64,000 nucleotides of DNA from Cyanobium sp. M30B3. GTDB taxonomy: Bacteria; Cyanobacteriota; Cyanobacteriia; PCC-6307; Cyanobiaceae. Below the pieces are notes generated by a model. It did no database searches. It was given only the letters and a program-made list of their open reading frames with translations, and was not told the origin of the DNA. Location: positions 2,790,001-2,854,000 of the forward strand of contig CP073761.1 in the NCBI GenBank assembly GCA_018399015.1, read 5' to 3'. Shown in pieces: positions 30,439 to 39,711 of the stretch (the first letter of the stretch is position 1; every line of letters starts with the position of its first letter). The position numbers and the translations under genes were made by a program.

Positions 30439-31130
30439 TGGTGCGCCAGCACGTCAATCCGCTCAGCCGCTTCTACCAGCAGCCCCTGCAGCTGCCCCCT
30501 CCCGAGCAGCTGTTTGCCCAGCCGCAGCGGCCGATTCACCTGGATATCGGCTGCGCCCGCGGCCGCTTCCTGCTGGCCCTGGCCCAGGCCGAACCCCAGC
30601 GCAACTACCTGGGGGTGGAGATCCGCCGGGCCCTGGTGGCCGCGGCCGAGGCCGACCGCCAGGCCCTGGAGCTCGCGCATCTCCGCTACCTGTTCTGCAA
30701 CGCCAACGTGAGCCTGGAGCAGTGGCTGGGCCAGCTGCCCGCTGGCCGGCTGGAGCGGGTGTCGATCCAGTTTCCCGATCCCTGGTTCAAGGCGAAGCAC
30801 CACAAGCGGCGGGTGCTGCAACCGCAGCTGCTGCTGGCCCTGGCCTCGGCCCTGGCCCCCGGGCGGGAGCTGTTCCTGCAGAGCGACGTGCCGGCGGTGA
30901 TCGAGCCGATGGTGGCACTGGTGGAGGCCAGCGCCTGCTTTGAGCGGCCGCCACAGGACGAGCGCCCCTGGCGCGCCAGCAACCCCCTGCCCGTGCCGAC
31001 GGAACGGGAGAGCTACGTGCTCAGCCAGGGGCTGCCGGTGTTCCGGGTGCTCTACAGACGCAACGAACTGCCGCCGCCGCCGCTGGCGGCGCTGGAGGAA
31101 CGGCTCAGGCACGCCGATAATCCCGGCTGA
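30438..31130 (+). CDS. trmB: tRNA (guanine-46-N7)-methyltransferase
   Basis: 230 residues. SAM-dependent methylation of G46 in tRNA variable loops. Rossmann start [16 protein letters not shown], then [12 protein letters not shown], and the catalytic-region strand [20 protein letters not shown], which is diagnostic for TrmB. Overlaps the FIST stop by 1 bp. Confidence 0.94.
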   Translation: MVRQHVNPLSRFYQQPLQLPPPEQLFAQPQRPIHLDIGCARGRFLLALAQAEPQRNYLGVEIRRALVAAAEADRQALELAHLRYLFCNANVSLEQWLGQLPAGRLERVSIQFPDPWFKAKHHKRRVLQPQLLLALASALAPGRELFLQSDVPAVIEPMVALVEASACFERPPQDERPWRASNPLPVPTERESYVLSQGLPVFRVLYRRNELPPPPLAALEERLRHADNPG

Positions 31131-31147
31131 AGCCAGCCAGGCCATCC

Positions 31148-32458
31148 GTGGGCGATTCCGCCGTGTCCTCCTCTCCACCCCTGCTGCTTCGCTGGCAGGG
31201 TCTGCTGGCGGCAGCGTCTGCCGGCCCCCTCAGCAGCCATCTGCTCACCATCAGCGGCGTGGTGCTCTGCGCCCTGATGGCGGGCCTGGCGGTGGTGACC
31301 CGCTCGGGGCTGAGCCTGCTGATCGCGGCCTGCGGCCTGCTGTGGCTGCTGCTGGCGCTGCGCCGGCCGGCCGGGGCCATCGCCGGCATCAACGGCTGGA
31401 TCCTGGCCATCCTGGCCATCTCACTGCTGGCCACGGGGTTTTCACCGGTTCCCAGCGCCGCGCTCAAGGGGTTGCTGAAGCTGGCCAGCTATCTCTCGGT
31501 GTATGCCCTGATGCACGAGCTGTTGCGCGCCGCTCCCCGCTGGTGGGACCGGATCGTGGCGTCGCTGCTGGCCGGCTCCCTGCTCACCTCGGTGATTGGC
31601 CTGCGCCAGCTCTATCAGGACACGGATGCCCTGGCCCGCTGGGTGGACCCCAATTCCGTGGCCAAGGGCACGGTGCGCATCTACAGCACGCTGGGCAATC
31701 CCAACCTGCTGGCGGGCTACCTGCTGCCGATCCTGCCCCTGGCCGTGGTGGTGCTGCTGCGCTGGCGGCGGCCCCTGCCCCGGCTGTTCGCCGCCACCAG
31801 CCTGGCGATGGGCGGAGCAGCCCTGGTGCTCACCTACAGCCGGGGGGCCTGGATGGGCCTGGTGGCGGCCGCCGCCGTGCTCGCCGTGCTGCTGGCCCTG
31901 CGCTGCACCCGCAGCTGGCCACCGCTGTGGCGGAAGGTGATCCCCATGGCGGTGCTGCTCGGCGGCGCGGCCCTGCTGGCGGTGCTGGTGTGGCAGGTGG
32001 AGCCCCTGCGGGTGCGGGTGCTGAGCCTGGTGGCCGGACGGGGCGACAGCTCCAACAACTTCCGCATCAACGTGTGGCTGGCCGTCCTGGACATGATCCA
32101 GGCCCGCCCCTGGCTGGGCATCGGCCCCGGCAACGACGCCTTCAACCTGATCTACCCGCTCTACCAGCAACCCCGTTTCAATGCCCTGAGCGCCTACTCG
32201 ATCCCGCTGGAACTCACCGTGGAGGCGGGCATTCCCGGCCTGCTGGCCGGCGTGGGTCTGGTGCTGGCCAGCCTGCGTCAGGGGTGGCGGCTATGGCGCG
32301 GCGATGGCCCCTGGGCCCTGCCGGCCATGGGGGTGCTGGCGGTGATCGCCGCCCTGGGCGTGCAGGGCCTCACCGACACGATCTTCTTCCGGCCGGAGGT
32401 GCAACTGATCGGCTGGTTCTGCCTGGCCACCCTGGCAGCCGCGCCCAGGCGCGCCTGA
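31148..32458 (+). CDS. ictB: IctB-family membrane protein (O-antigen-ligase-like fold)
   Basis: 436 residues, GTG start at 31148. About 11 membrane helices with a loop carrying RIYSTLGNPNLLAGYLLPIL and a later GRGDSSNNFRINVW and GIGPGNDAFN; the end TDTIFFRPEVQLIGWF is typical of the cyanobacterial IctB/TIGR00947 group. Named as an inorganic-carbon-transport protein in Synechococcus, though its direct role is disputed. The next gene starts 8 bp downstream. Confidence 0.85.
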   Translation: MGDSAVSSSPPLLLRWQGLLAAASAGPLSSHLLTISGVVLCALMAGLAVVTRSGLSLLIAACGLLWLLLALRRPAGAIAGINGWILAILAISLLATGFSPVPSAALKGLLKLASYLSVYALMHELLRAAPRWWDRIVASLLAGSLLTSVIGLRQLYQDTDALARWVDPNSVAKGTVRIYSTLGNPNLLAGYLLPILPLAVVVLLRWRRPLPRLFAATSLAMGGAALVLTYSRGAWMGLVAAAAVLAVLLALRCTRSWPPLWRKVIPMAVLLGGAALLAVLVWQVEPLRVRVLSLVAGRGDSSNNFRINVWLAVLDMIQARPWLGIGPGNDAFNLIYPLYQQPRFNALSAYSIPLELTVEAGIPGLLAGVGLVLASLRQGWRLWRGDGPWALPAMGVLAVIAALGVQGLTDTIFFRPEVQLIGWFCLATLAAAPRRA

Positions 32459-32466
32459 GAGGGGCC

Positions 32467-33417
32467 GTGATTGCACTGCTCGCCGGCTTCGACGCAGGCC
32501 AGACCCACACCACCTGCCGGCTGGCCGAAGCCGCAACGGGCCGTGTGCTGGCCGAAGCCGATGGCCCAGGGGTGCGCCACCTGGCCAGCCCAGGCGGTGA
32601 GGAGGCCTTCCGCCAGGCCCTGCGGCAGAGCCTGGCGGCGGCCCAGCGCACCCTCCTGGCCAGCGGCAGCGTGCTGGCAGCCGGGGTGGGAGCCAGCGGC
32701 ATCGAGCAGGGCAGCCCGGTGCAGCAGCAGGGCCAGCGGCTGGCCTGCAGTGCCCTGGGCCTGCCGGACGATCGGGTGCAGGTCACCGGCGATGAGCGCA
32801 CGGCCCTGCGCGGTGCCATGGGCGACCGCAGCGCCGAGGGCGTGCTGCTGATCAGCGGCACCGGCACGATCGCCGTGGGCCGCAACCGCCAGGGCGCCGA
32901 ACATCGCTGTGCCGGCTGGGGCTGGCTGCTGGATGGCGCCGGTTCGGCCATGGACATCGGCCGGGATGGGCTCAGCGCCAGCCTGGCCATGGCCGATGGC
33001 CGCCGTGCCGATTCCCCCCTGCGGGCCGCCCTCTGGCAGTGCCTGGGGGTGGACCCGCAGCACAGGACTGCGGCGGCGGCGATCAAGGCCCTGGTGGTGC
33101 AGAGCGATTTCGGTGCGGCCGGTTTCGCCCGCCTGGCCCCCGTGGTGGCCGCAGCGGCGGCTGATGGGGATGCCACGGCCCAGGCCATCGTGGCGCGCAA
33201 CGCCCGGGCCCTGGCCGAGATGGCCGTGGCGATCAGTGCTGCACTGCAGCTCCAGGCGCCTCCGGTCTGGGCCATGGGCGGGGCCCTGGAGCATCTGGCA
33301 CCGCTGCGCCAACAGCTGGAGCGGCAGCTGGCCGGGCTGTTGCCCGCGGCCCAGCTGGCGCCCCCCGCTGGCGATGGCTGCGATGGTGCCCTGCTGCTGG
33401 CCCGCAGCTGTCTCTGA
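32467..33417 (+). CDS. BadF/BadG-type ATPase, probable N-acetylglucosamine kinase-like
   Basis: 316 residues, GTG start at 32467. ASKHA (sugar kinase/actin) fold: AGFDAGQTHTTCRLA is the phosphate-1 loop, VLLISGTGTIAVG is phosphate-2, and CAGWGWLLDGAGSAMDIGRDGL is the GlcNAc-kinase-like substrate region. The position next to glmM (converging) fits a role in amino-sugar salvage but that is inference. Confidence 0.82.
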   Translation: MIALLAGFDAGQTHTTCRLAEAATGRVLAEADGPGVRHLASPGGEEAFRQALRQSLAAAQRTLLASGSVLAAGVGASGIEQGSPVQQQGQRLACSALGLPDDRVQVTGDERTALRGAMGDRSAEGVLLISGTGTIAVGRNRQGAEHRCAGWGWLLDGAGSAMDIGRDGLSASLAMADGRRADSPLRAALWQCLGVDPQHRTAAAAIKALVVQSDFGAAGFARLAPVVAAAAADGDATAQAIVARNARALAEMAVAISAALQLQAPPVWAMGGALEHLAPLRQQLERQLAGLLPAAQLAPPAGDGCDGALLLARSCL

Positions 33418-33448
33418 GATCAGGCCGAAGCGCTGATCAACAGGAGTG

Positions 33449-34849
33449 TCAGGCGGCGTTGAGGTGGCGGTCGGCGGTGGCCGCCAACTCGCTGGCCCAG
33501 TGCTGCACCACGGCATCATCGGCCGCCTCCACCATCACCCGCAGCAGGGGCTCGGTGCCACTGGCCCGCACCAGCACCCGGCCCTGGCCGGCCATCTCGC
33601 TCTCCGCCTGCTCCACGGCCCGCCGCAGCGGGTCGCACTGCTGCCACTGCTGGCGGCGGGCACGATCCACCACGCGCACGTTCACCAGGGTCTGGGGGTA
33701 GGGACGGAAGCTGCCGTCCAGCCAATCGGCCAGGGTCTGGCCCTGGGCATGGAGCAGGGTGGCCACCTGCAGGGCCGAGAGCAGGCCATCGCCACTCATG
33801 CCATGGCGGGCCGAGAGGATGTGGCCCGACTGCTCACCCCCCAGACCGGCTCCGAACGCCTCCATCGCCCGGTGGACGTACTGGTCGCCCACCGCCGTGC
33901 GCTCCAGCACGCCGCCCCGGGCCTGCCAGGCGCGCTCGAAGCCCAGGTTGGACATCACCGTGGCCACGATCCGCGCCTCCGGCAAGGTGCCGGCCTCCAG
34001 CAACGCTGATCCCCAGAGGTAGAGGATCTGATCGCCGTCCACGCAGCGGCCGCGGCCATCCACGGCCAGCATCCGATCGGCATCGCCGTCGAAGGCAAAG
34101 CCCATGGCCGCGCCCCGGTCCAGCACCGCCTGGCGCAGGGCCTCGAGGTGGGTGCTGCCGCAGTCCACGTTGATGCGGCGGCCATCGGCCTGGCCATGCA
34201 ACACGGTGACCTCGGCACCGAGGGCGCGGAACACGGCCTCACCACAGGCCGTGGCGGAGCCGTGGCAGAGATCGAGCACCACGCTGCAGCCATCGAGGCG
34301 GCGACCCTCGACACTGTCGATCAGGCTGCTGCGGTACTCATGGAGCAGGTCGCCGCGGGCGAGGGCGGCGCCATGGCCATCGAAGGCTGGCGCGCTGGCC
34401 TGGCCGGCCAGGCCGGCTTCGATGGCCTGCTGCTGCTCCGGGGCCAGCTTGGCGCCGGAGGGACCAAACACCTTGATGCCGTTGTCCCCGGGTGGATTGT
34501 GACTGGCGGACACCATCAGGCCGCCGGCGGCCCCGCAGCGGCGGATCGCACCGGGCACGGCGGGGGTGGGGCAGATCCCCAGCTGCCACACCTCCCGACC
34601 GGCGGCGGTGAGGCCCGCGGTGAGGGCCGCCACCAGCATCGGCCCACTGCTGCGGCTGTCCATGCCGATCAGCACCGGGCCCTCCGGTGGCAGCACCACC
34701 CCACACCAGTAGCCCACCTGCAGGGCCAGGGCCGGCGTGACCTGGCTGCCCACCGCGCCCCGGATGCCATCGGTTCCGAAGCCGGCCACCGCATCCCCGA
34801 GGGGTTGGCCGACGGGGTGACAGTCCAGCCCGGGGTGCGCCACAGCCAT
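33449..34849 (-). CDS. glmM: Phosphoglucosamine mutase
   Basis: 466 residues from ATG 34849; ATG 34885 would add 12 residues. It converts glucosamine-6-P to glucosamine-1-P for UDP-GlcNAc. FGTDGIRG opens the fold, S116 in SASHNP is the phosphoserine site, the metal loop is FAFDGDADRM, GGEQSGH is the sugar loop, and RASGTEPLLRVM is the phosphate loop. It converges on the kinase gene with a 31-bp gap. Confidence 0.94.
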   Translation of the reverse strand: MAVAHPGLDCHPVGQPLGDAVAGFGTDGIRGAVGSQVTPALALQVGYWCGVVLPPEGPVLIGMDSRSSGPMLVAALTAGLTAAGREVWQLGICPTPAVPGAIRRCGAAGGLMVSASHNPPGDNGIKVFGPSGAKLAPEQQQAIEAGLAGQASAPAFDGHGAALARGDLLHEYRSSLIDSVEGRRLDGCSVVLDLCHGSATACGEAVFRALGAEVTVLHGQADGRRINVDCGSTHLEALRQAVLDRGAAMGFAFDGDADRMLAVDGRGRCVDGDQILYLWGSALLEAGTLPEARIVATVMSNLGFERAWQARGGVLERTAVGDQYVHRAMEAFGAGLGGEQSGHILSARHGMSGDGLLSALQVATLLHAQGQTLADWLDGSFRPYPQTLVNVRVVDRARRQQWQQCDPLRRAVEQAESEMAGQGRVLVRASGTEPLLRVMVEAADDAVVQHWASELAATADRHLNAA

Positions 34850-34926
34850 GAACAGTCCCTTGGTGGCCCCAAGGTTACGCGCCATCACAAGGGCGCTTGA
34901 CGGGCAGTCCCCGCAGACTCTCGATT

Positions 34927-35142
34927 TCAGCGCCAGCGCTGGGGACGCCAGGTCCAGCGCAGCAGCTCCAGCAGGGCCCAGAGCACCAGAGCCCCCACCA
35001 CCCAGCCCGGCAACAGCTGGAACGGCGGCCAGGGACGCAGCAGCCAGGTCAGCCCTGCCAGGGCCAGCAGCTGCAGCGCCCGCTGGCGCTGGCGGCTGCC
35101 CGGCAGGCTGGTGGGTGGGGGGGGCAGCAGGGGCCAACGCAC
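34927..35142 (-). CDS. Small membrane protein, 71 aa
   Basis: From ATG 35142. A basic N terminus, then two hydrophobic segments (LQLLALAGLTWLL and WVVGALVLWALLELLRW) and an Arg/Trp-rich end. No family recognised. It lies 40 bp from the divergent lytic transglycosylase start. Confidence 0.6.
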   Translation of the reverse strand: MRWPLLPPPPTSLPGSRQRQRALQLLALAGLTWLLRPWPPFQLLPGWVVGALVLWALLELLRWTWRPQRWR

Positions 35143-35181
35143 CGGGAGCGCCGCAGGGGGTGTTCCCCAGAATGCCCGTCA

Positions 35182-37194
35182 GTGCTCCGGCCTGCACCCT
35201 TGCGTCGCCTCCCCCTTCTTCTGGCTGTCACCTGCCTGGGCAGCGGCGGCCTGCTGCTGCTGGGTCGCCAGCTCCTGCAGCTGAGGCCGCCCCTCACCCC
35301 CCGGCTGGAGGCGGGCGAGCTGCGCCGCATCCGGCGGCTGGATCCCGACCCGCAGCGCCGCCGGGAGGCCGCCCTGCTGCTCAGCCGGGACAGGGGCGGT
35401 CCGGAGGGAGGCGATCCCCGGCGGCAGCTGGACTGGCTGAAGAACCAGGGCTGGGGGGGCGATCCCCTGGCGGCCCTGGTGCTGAAGCGCCAGGCCGAGG
35501 CCACCCGCACGCTGGGGGACAGCGACGGCGCGAAGGCCCTGTGGGCTGACCTGCTGAACCGCTTCCCGAGCGATCCCGCCAGCGCCGATGCCCTCTACGC
35601 CCTGGGCCGGGATCAGCCCGACCTGCGCCATCAGCTGCTGGATCGCTTCCCGGCCCACCCGGCCGCCCTGGCCGCGGCCCAGGAGCAGGGCAGCGCCGGA
35701 GCCCTGCACCTGGCCCGCTGGGGCCCCCGCTGGCCCGGGGCTGCCGCGGCCCTGCGCGAGCGCTGCGGCGCCAGGCAAGCGCCACTCCAGACCGGCGAGC
35801 GCGAGCAGCTGGCCGCCGGCCTGGCCCAGCTCGGCCTGGTGGAGCCGGCGCTCCAGTGCCTGGGCAACCGCCCGGCCAGCCCAGACACCCAGCTGGCCCT
35901 GGCCCGGGCGCTGCTGCGCGACCCCGAGCAGGAGGCCGCCGCTGAAGCCCGCCTGCTGGCCATCGCCCGCCAGGCCCCCAGCAGCCCCAGCGCCGTGGAG
36001 GCGGTGCGGCTGCTCAGCGAGGGAACCAGCGCCACCAGCCTGGAGGCGCTCAGGCAGTTGCCCGCCGCGCTCCAGGACAGCGCAGCGGTGCAGGCGCGCC
36101 TGGCGCGGGAGAGCACGAGCCCGGACGCCACCCTGGCGGTGCTGCGCCGCTGGCCGGCGGATCCGGCCAGCTGGGACCTGCAATGGCAGCGGGCCCGGGC
36201 GCTGGCCCTGGAGGGCAACTGGAGCGCCAGCCTGCAACTGCTGGGCGAACCGGCCCTGGCCGGGCAGCTGCCCACTCCGCTGGAGGCCCGGCGCTGGTTC
36301 TGGCAGGGACTGGCGGAATGGCAACTGGGCCGGCGACAGGAGGCCAGGCAGATCTGGCAGGAGCTGCTGGAACGCCTCCCCGGCGGCTATTACGGCTGGC
36401 GGGCCGCCGACCGGTTGGGACAGGGCAGCCTCAACCTGCGCGGCGACGACACCACCCTGGCGCAGGCGCAGTGGACCCCCCTGAACAGCGGCGTGGGCGC
36501 CATCGATCGCCTCTGGCGCCTCGGCCAGCCGCTGGAGGCCTGGGAGCAGTGGCGCATCCAGACCAAGGGGGTGAGTCCAACGGAGCCGTCCCAGCTGGCC
36601 GTGGAGGGGCGGCTGCGGCGGGCCGTGGGCGACCACTGGCTGGGGCTGGGCCAACTGGAGCAGGCCAGCCTGCGGCTGCCAGCGGGGCAGTGCCGACTGG
36701 CCGGCGACCTGGAGCGGGAGTTGCACACCCCGGCCTACAGCAGTGAACTGGAACAGGCCGCCGGCCAGGCCGGGCTGGCGGCCCCGCTGCTGGCGGCGAT
36801 CGCCAAGCAGGAATCACGCTTCAGTCCCGGCGTGCGCTCACCGGTGGGGGCGGTGGGGCTGTTGCAGCTGATGCCGGACACCGCCGCCGAAGTGGCCGGC
36901 AGCCCGGTGGCTGAGGCCGAGCTGGAGCAGCCCGGGCGCAACGCGGAGCTGGGGGCCCGCTATCTGAAGCAGATGCTCAGCCAATGGCAGGGCAATCCCG
37001 TGCCGGCGGTGGCGAGCTACAACGCCGGCCCGGGGGCCGTGGCGGGCTGGATCGATCCGCGCCTCAGCGAGCAGCCCGAGGTGTGGGTGGAGGCGATCCC
37101 CTATCCGGAAACCCGCCTCTACGTGAAGAAGGTGCTGGGAAACCTCTGGAGCATGGCGGCTCCCCGGCCGCCCGCCTGTCCGCCGGAGGGCTGA
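35182..37194 (+). CDS. Soluble-type lytic murein transglycosylase (Slt70-like)
   Basis: 670 residues from GTG 35182; the frame is open upstream but only antisense to the small membrane gene. A signal/anchor helix (LPLLLAVTCLGSGGLLLLG) is followed by a long helical TPR-like superhelix rich in Leu/Ala (about 90-470). The catalytic domain at about 525-660 has the SLT motif AIAKQESRFSP with catalytic Glu544, then GAVGLLQLMPDTA and VASYNAGPGAV. Cleaves peptidoglycan glycan strands to 1,6-anhydro products. Periplasmic. Confidence 0.9.
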   Translation: MLRPAPLRRLPLLLAVTCLGSGGLLLLGRQLLQLRPPLTPRLEAGELRRIRRLDPDPQRRREAALLLSRDRGGPEGGDPRRQLDWLKNQGWGGDPLAALVLKRQAEATRTLGDSDGAKALWADLLNRFPSDPASADALYALGRDQPDLRHQLLDRFPAHPAALAAAQEQGSAGALHLARWGPRWPGAAAALRERCGARQAPLQTGEREQLAAGLAQLGLVEPALQCLGNRPASPDTQLALARALLRDPEQEAAAEARLLAIARQAPSSPSAVEAVRLLSEGTSATSLEALRQLPAALQDSAAVQARLARESTSPDATLAVLRRWPADPASWDLQWQRARALALEGNWSASLQLLGEPALAGQLPTPLEARRWFWQGLAEWQLGRRQEARQIWQELLERLPGGYYGWRAADRLGQGSLNLRGDDTTLAQAQWTPLNSGVGAIDRLWRLGQPLEAWEQWRIQTKGVSPTEPSQLAVEGRLRRAVGDHWLGLGQLEQASLRLPAGQCRLAGDLERELHTPAYSSELEQAAGQAGLAAPLLAAIAKQESRFSPGVRSPVGAVGLLQLMPDTAAEVAGSPVAEAELEQPGRNAELGARYLKQMLSQWQGNPVPAVASYNAGPGAVAGWIDPRLSEQPEVWVEAIPYPETRLYVKKVLGNLWSMAAPRPPACPPEG

Positions 37195-37198
37195 GGCC

Positions 37199-37645
37199 TC
37201 AGCGCACGATCCAGCGTCCCAGGGCAGCACCAGCCAGCACCAGGCTGGTGAGCGCGGTGGACAGCACCAGCGGATGGGGAGCCACCCGGATCCGGGCCAG
37301 ATCGAGCCGGGCCAGCAGCACCGCCGCAGCCAGGATCAGCACGTTGGCCAGCACCCGCAGGTGGAGCAGATACAGACCACCCACGGTGACCAGCAACAAC
37401 GTGACCACCAGGCTCACCACCCGGCTGGCGGCCATCGCACTGGAGACCTGCTGGAGGAGCAGGTCGGGCATGGTGCAGACCAGCACCACCACCACCGCCT
37501 GGAGACACTCCAGCACCCAGGCCAGGGACAGCTCGGTGGCTGCACCGTTCCAGTGGATGCCCTCGTAGACGGCCACTGCCAGCAGCAACAGCAGCAGCGG
37601 CGCCCGCAGCGGCAGCACAACTAGTCGCAGCAAGGCAGTGATCAC
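37199..37645 (-). CDS. Multi-span membrane protein, 148 aa
   Basis: A GTG at 37645 places the start 16 bp after the stop of the NIL-domain gene; the open frame to 37789 is antisense to it. Four hydrophobic stretches: LRAPLLLLLLAVAVYEGI, LECLQAVVVVLVCTMPDLLL, VVSLVVTLLLVTVGGLYLLHL and LSTALTSLVLAGAAL. No family recognised; possibly an ion-channel or small-transporter-like protein, not established. Confidence 0.65.
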   Translation of the reverse strand: MITALLRLVVLPLRAPLLLLLLAVAVYEGIHWNGAATELSLAWVLECLQAVVVVLVCTMPDLLLQQVSSAMAASRVVSLVVTLLLVTVGGLYLLHLRVLANVLILAAAVLLARLDLARIRVAPHPLVLSTALTSLVLAGAALGRWIVR

Positions 37646-37661
37646 AGACACAGATGGGGAC

Positions 37662-38090
37662 TCAGCGGCCGGAGACGCCACCGGGATCGAGCACGAGGGA
37701 GATGGCGGAGAAGGGACAGCTGGGGATGCACTGCTCACACACCAGACAGCGTTGCGCAGCAAAGCTGAGTTGCCAAGCGGGAGCCGCACAGCTCAGGGCG
37801 CCACTGGGGCACACGCTCGTGCAGATCCCGCAGTCGACGCAGCGCTGCCGGTCGATGGCGATCTGGCCGGGCGCCCGGTTGAGCGCCAGGCCCTGGCTCT
37901 CCAGCCAGCTCTCGGCGGCGTCGAGTTCATCGATATCGCCGGAGAGCTCCACCACCATGGTGCCGCTCTGGTTCGGGGCGATCTGGGCGCGCAGGATCTT
38001 GGCGGCGATGTCGAAGTCCACGGCCAGCCGGTAGGTGATCGGCTGGTGCACCGCTTCCCGCGGGAAATGGAGGGTGAGTCGGCGCTTCAC
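37662..38090 (-). CDS. NIL-domain protein with two 4Fe-4S clusters
   Basis: 142 residues from ATG 38090. N-terminal NIL domain (about 1-75, RRLTLHFPREAVHQP and GTMVVELSGD), a ligand-binding fold otherwise seen in methionine ABC transporters. Two ferredoxin motifs follow: CVDCGICTSVCP and CLVCEQCIPSCP. Electron partner unknown. In cyanobacteria such proteins are conserved; assigned functions vary, so none is given here. Confidence 0.88.
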   Translation of the reverse strand: MKRRLTLHFPREAVHQPITYRLAVDFDIAAKILRAQIAPNQSGTMVVELSGDIDELDAAESWLESQGLALNRAPGQIAIDRQRCVDCGICTSVCPSGALSCAAPAWQLSFAAQRCLVCEQCIPSCPFSAISLVLDPGGVSGR

Positions 38091-38194
38091 GGGGACAGCG
38101 GGCGGAGAGCAGAGAAAGGGGTGAAGGGCGGAGGGCGGAGCACTGCCAGAGTGCTGGCAGCCCAGTGCCCTCAGCCTGGGGCATCCAGCCCTGA

Positions 38195-38764
38195 ATGACC
38201 ATGAACAGCCCCGCCCCAGCGGCTGGCCCCGGACCCCGCGAGAAGCTCATCCTGCTCACGATTGCCGCCCTGCTGGCGGGGGCGGTGCTGTGGCTGCGCG
38301 GCGGCCTGCAGCCCCAGGCCCCCCTGGAGGCCCTGGCCAGGCGCTCGCCGGAGCTGGGGGTGGCCCTGGCCAATGGCCGGCCCACGCTCGTGGAGTTCTA
38401 CGCCGACTGGTGTGAGGCCTGCCGCAGCATGGCCCCGGCCCTGGAGGCCGTGGAGAGCCGCCAGCGCGAGCGGCTGAATGTGGTGCTGCTGAACGTGGAC
38501 AACCCCCGCTGGCAGCCCGAGATCGACCGGTACGACGTGAATGGCATCCCCCACCTGGAGCTGTTCAACAGCAGCGGTACCGACGTGGGTCGCTCGATCG
38601 GCGCGCGCAGCCGGGTGGAGCTCGACAGCCTGACGACGGCCCTGATCGAAGACCAGCCGCTGCCGGTGCTGGCCGGCGTGGGCGCCACCAGCAGCCTGGC
38701 CACCCCGCCGCCCCTGGAGGTGAGCCCAGCAGCCACCCAGGCCGGACCGCGCAGCCACGGCTGA
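38195..38764 (+). CDS. txlA: Thioredoxin-like membrane protein TxlA
   Basis: 189 residues. One N-terminal membrane helix (LILLTIAALLAGAVLWL), then a thioredoxin domain with the redox motif WCEAC (72-76). TxlA/HCF164-type proteins carry reducing power across the thylakoid membrane for cytochrome maturation and photosynthesis. The C-terminal about 40 residues are low-complexity (Ala/Thr/Pro). Confidence 0.87.
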   Translation: MTMNSPAPAAGPGPREKLILLTIAALLAGAVLWLRGGLQPQAPLEALARRSPELGVALANGRPTLVEFYADWCEACRSMAPALEAVESRQRERLNVVLLNVDNPRWQPEIDRYDVNGIPHLELFNSSGTDVGRSIGARSRVELDSLTTALIEDQPLPVLAGVGATSSLATPPPLEVSPAATQAGPRSHG

Positions 38765-38880
38765 GCCGCCTTGGGTCGTCCAGCGGGGTGCGGCCCATCC
38801 CTGCCTCCCCTAGCTTCAGCACTCGCCAGCCAGCTCCCCTGCCTGCCACCTGCTTCGCCCTCCTGCCTGCTTCGCCCGCG

Positions 38881-39606
38881 ATGGATCCCCGTTTCCAGGT
38901 TGCCTGCCTCAGCGCCACGCCGAATCCCCAGCAGTGCGTGTACGCCGCGATGCACCAGGACTACAGCGAGGGCTTCGTGGCGGCAGACCGGGCCGACTGG
39001 CCGGATGAGCAGCGCGCCGGCGAGATCTGCGTGAAGCGGTTGCTGGCCGGCGAGCGCGGCCATTACGGCCCGCTGGAGCACGCCCAGATCGTGCTCAACG
39101 TGGGCTGGTTCCCCCATTCGGTGATGCAGCAGGCCCGCACCCACAGGGTTGGAGTTTCCTTTGATGTGCAATCGATGAGGTATACAGGCGAGCGCATCTG
39201 CCGCGCCGCCCGAGGTGACTTAGAGCTGGAAGAAGTGTTCTATCTGCGGCCCGTGGGCGACTACAGCGACCGCCAGGGCAAGAAATATCACTATTCGATC
39301 GAACAACGGGCCATCGATCTCGATCTCTGCCGCGCCGCCGCCGAGCGCTACCGCGACCTGCTCGCCGCCGGCTATGCCGAGGAGCACGCCCGCGGCATCC
39401 TGCCGTTCGACTACCGCCAGCACTTCGTGGTGAGCTTCAGCCTGCGGGCCTTCCTGCACTTCCTCGACCTGCGCGCCAAGCTCGACGCCCAGCAGGAGAT
39501 CCGCGCCCTCTGCGACCTGATGTGGCCCCACCTGCAGAGCTGGACGCCGCAGTTCGCTGAGTGGTATGAGAAGAGCCGGCTGCATAAGGCCCGGCTGGCA
39601 CCGTAA
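38881..39606 (+). CDS. thyX: FAD-dependent thymidylate synthase
   Basis: 241 residues from ATG 38881. ThyX uses NADPH and FAD to methylate dUMP. The signature is R86-T-H-R-V-G-V-S93, the cyanobacterial form of the ThyX motif, followed by SMRYTGER; later HARGILPFDYRQHFVVSF and EIRALCDLMWPHL. In related genomes I recall dcd and ntcA following thyX; here accessory genes follow, so this marks the start of the variable region. Confidence 0.93.
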   Translation: MDPRFQVACLSATPNPQQCVYAAMHQDYSEGFVAADRADWPDEQRAGEICVKRLLAGERGHYGPLEHAQIVLNVGWFPHSVMQQARTHRVGVSFDVQSMRYTGERICRAARGDLELEEVFYLRPVGDYSDRQGKKYHYSIEQRAIDLDLCRAAAERYRDLLAAGYAEEHARGILPFDYRQHFVVSFSLRAFLHFLDLRAKLDAQQEIRALCDLMWPHLQSWTPQFAEWYEKSRLHKARLAP

Positions 39607-39673
39607 CTCCCACTCGGCCAACCGCTCCTGGAGCCTGAGACAGCGGCGGGAGCAAGCAGCCCCGAGGGTCTAT

Positions 39674-39690
39674 ATTCGCTATCCGCGAAT
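39674..39690. promoter_or_regulatory. Palindromic candidate operator of the AbiE-like pair
   Basis: ATTCGC-TATCC-GCGAAT: perfect 6-bp arms with a 5-nt spacer, ending 21 bp before the GTG start of the HTH gene. The region is locally AT-rich (TATATT just upstream). An autoregulatory operator is inferred from the position and symmetry. Confidence 0.6.
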
Positions 39691-39711
39691 GCCGAATGGC
39701 CTGGCCGGACA

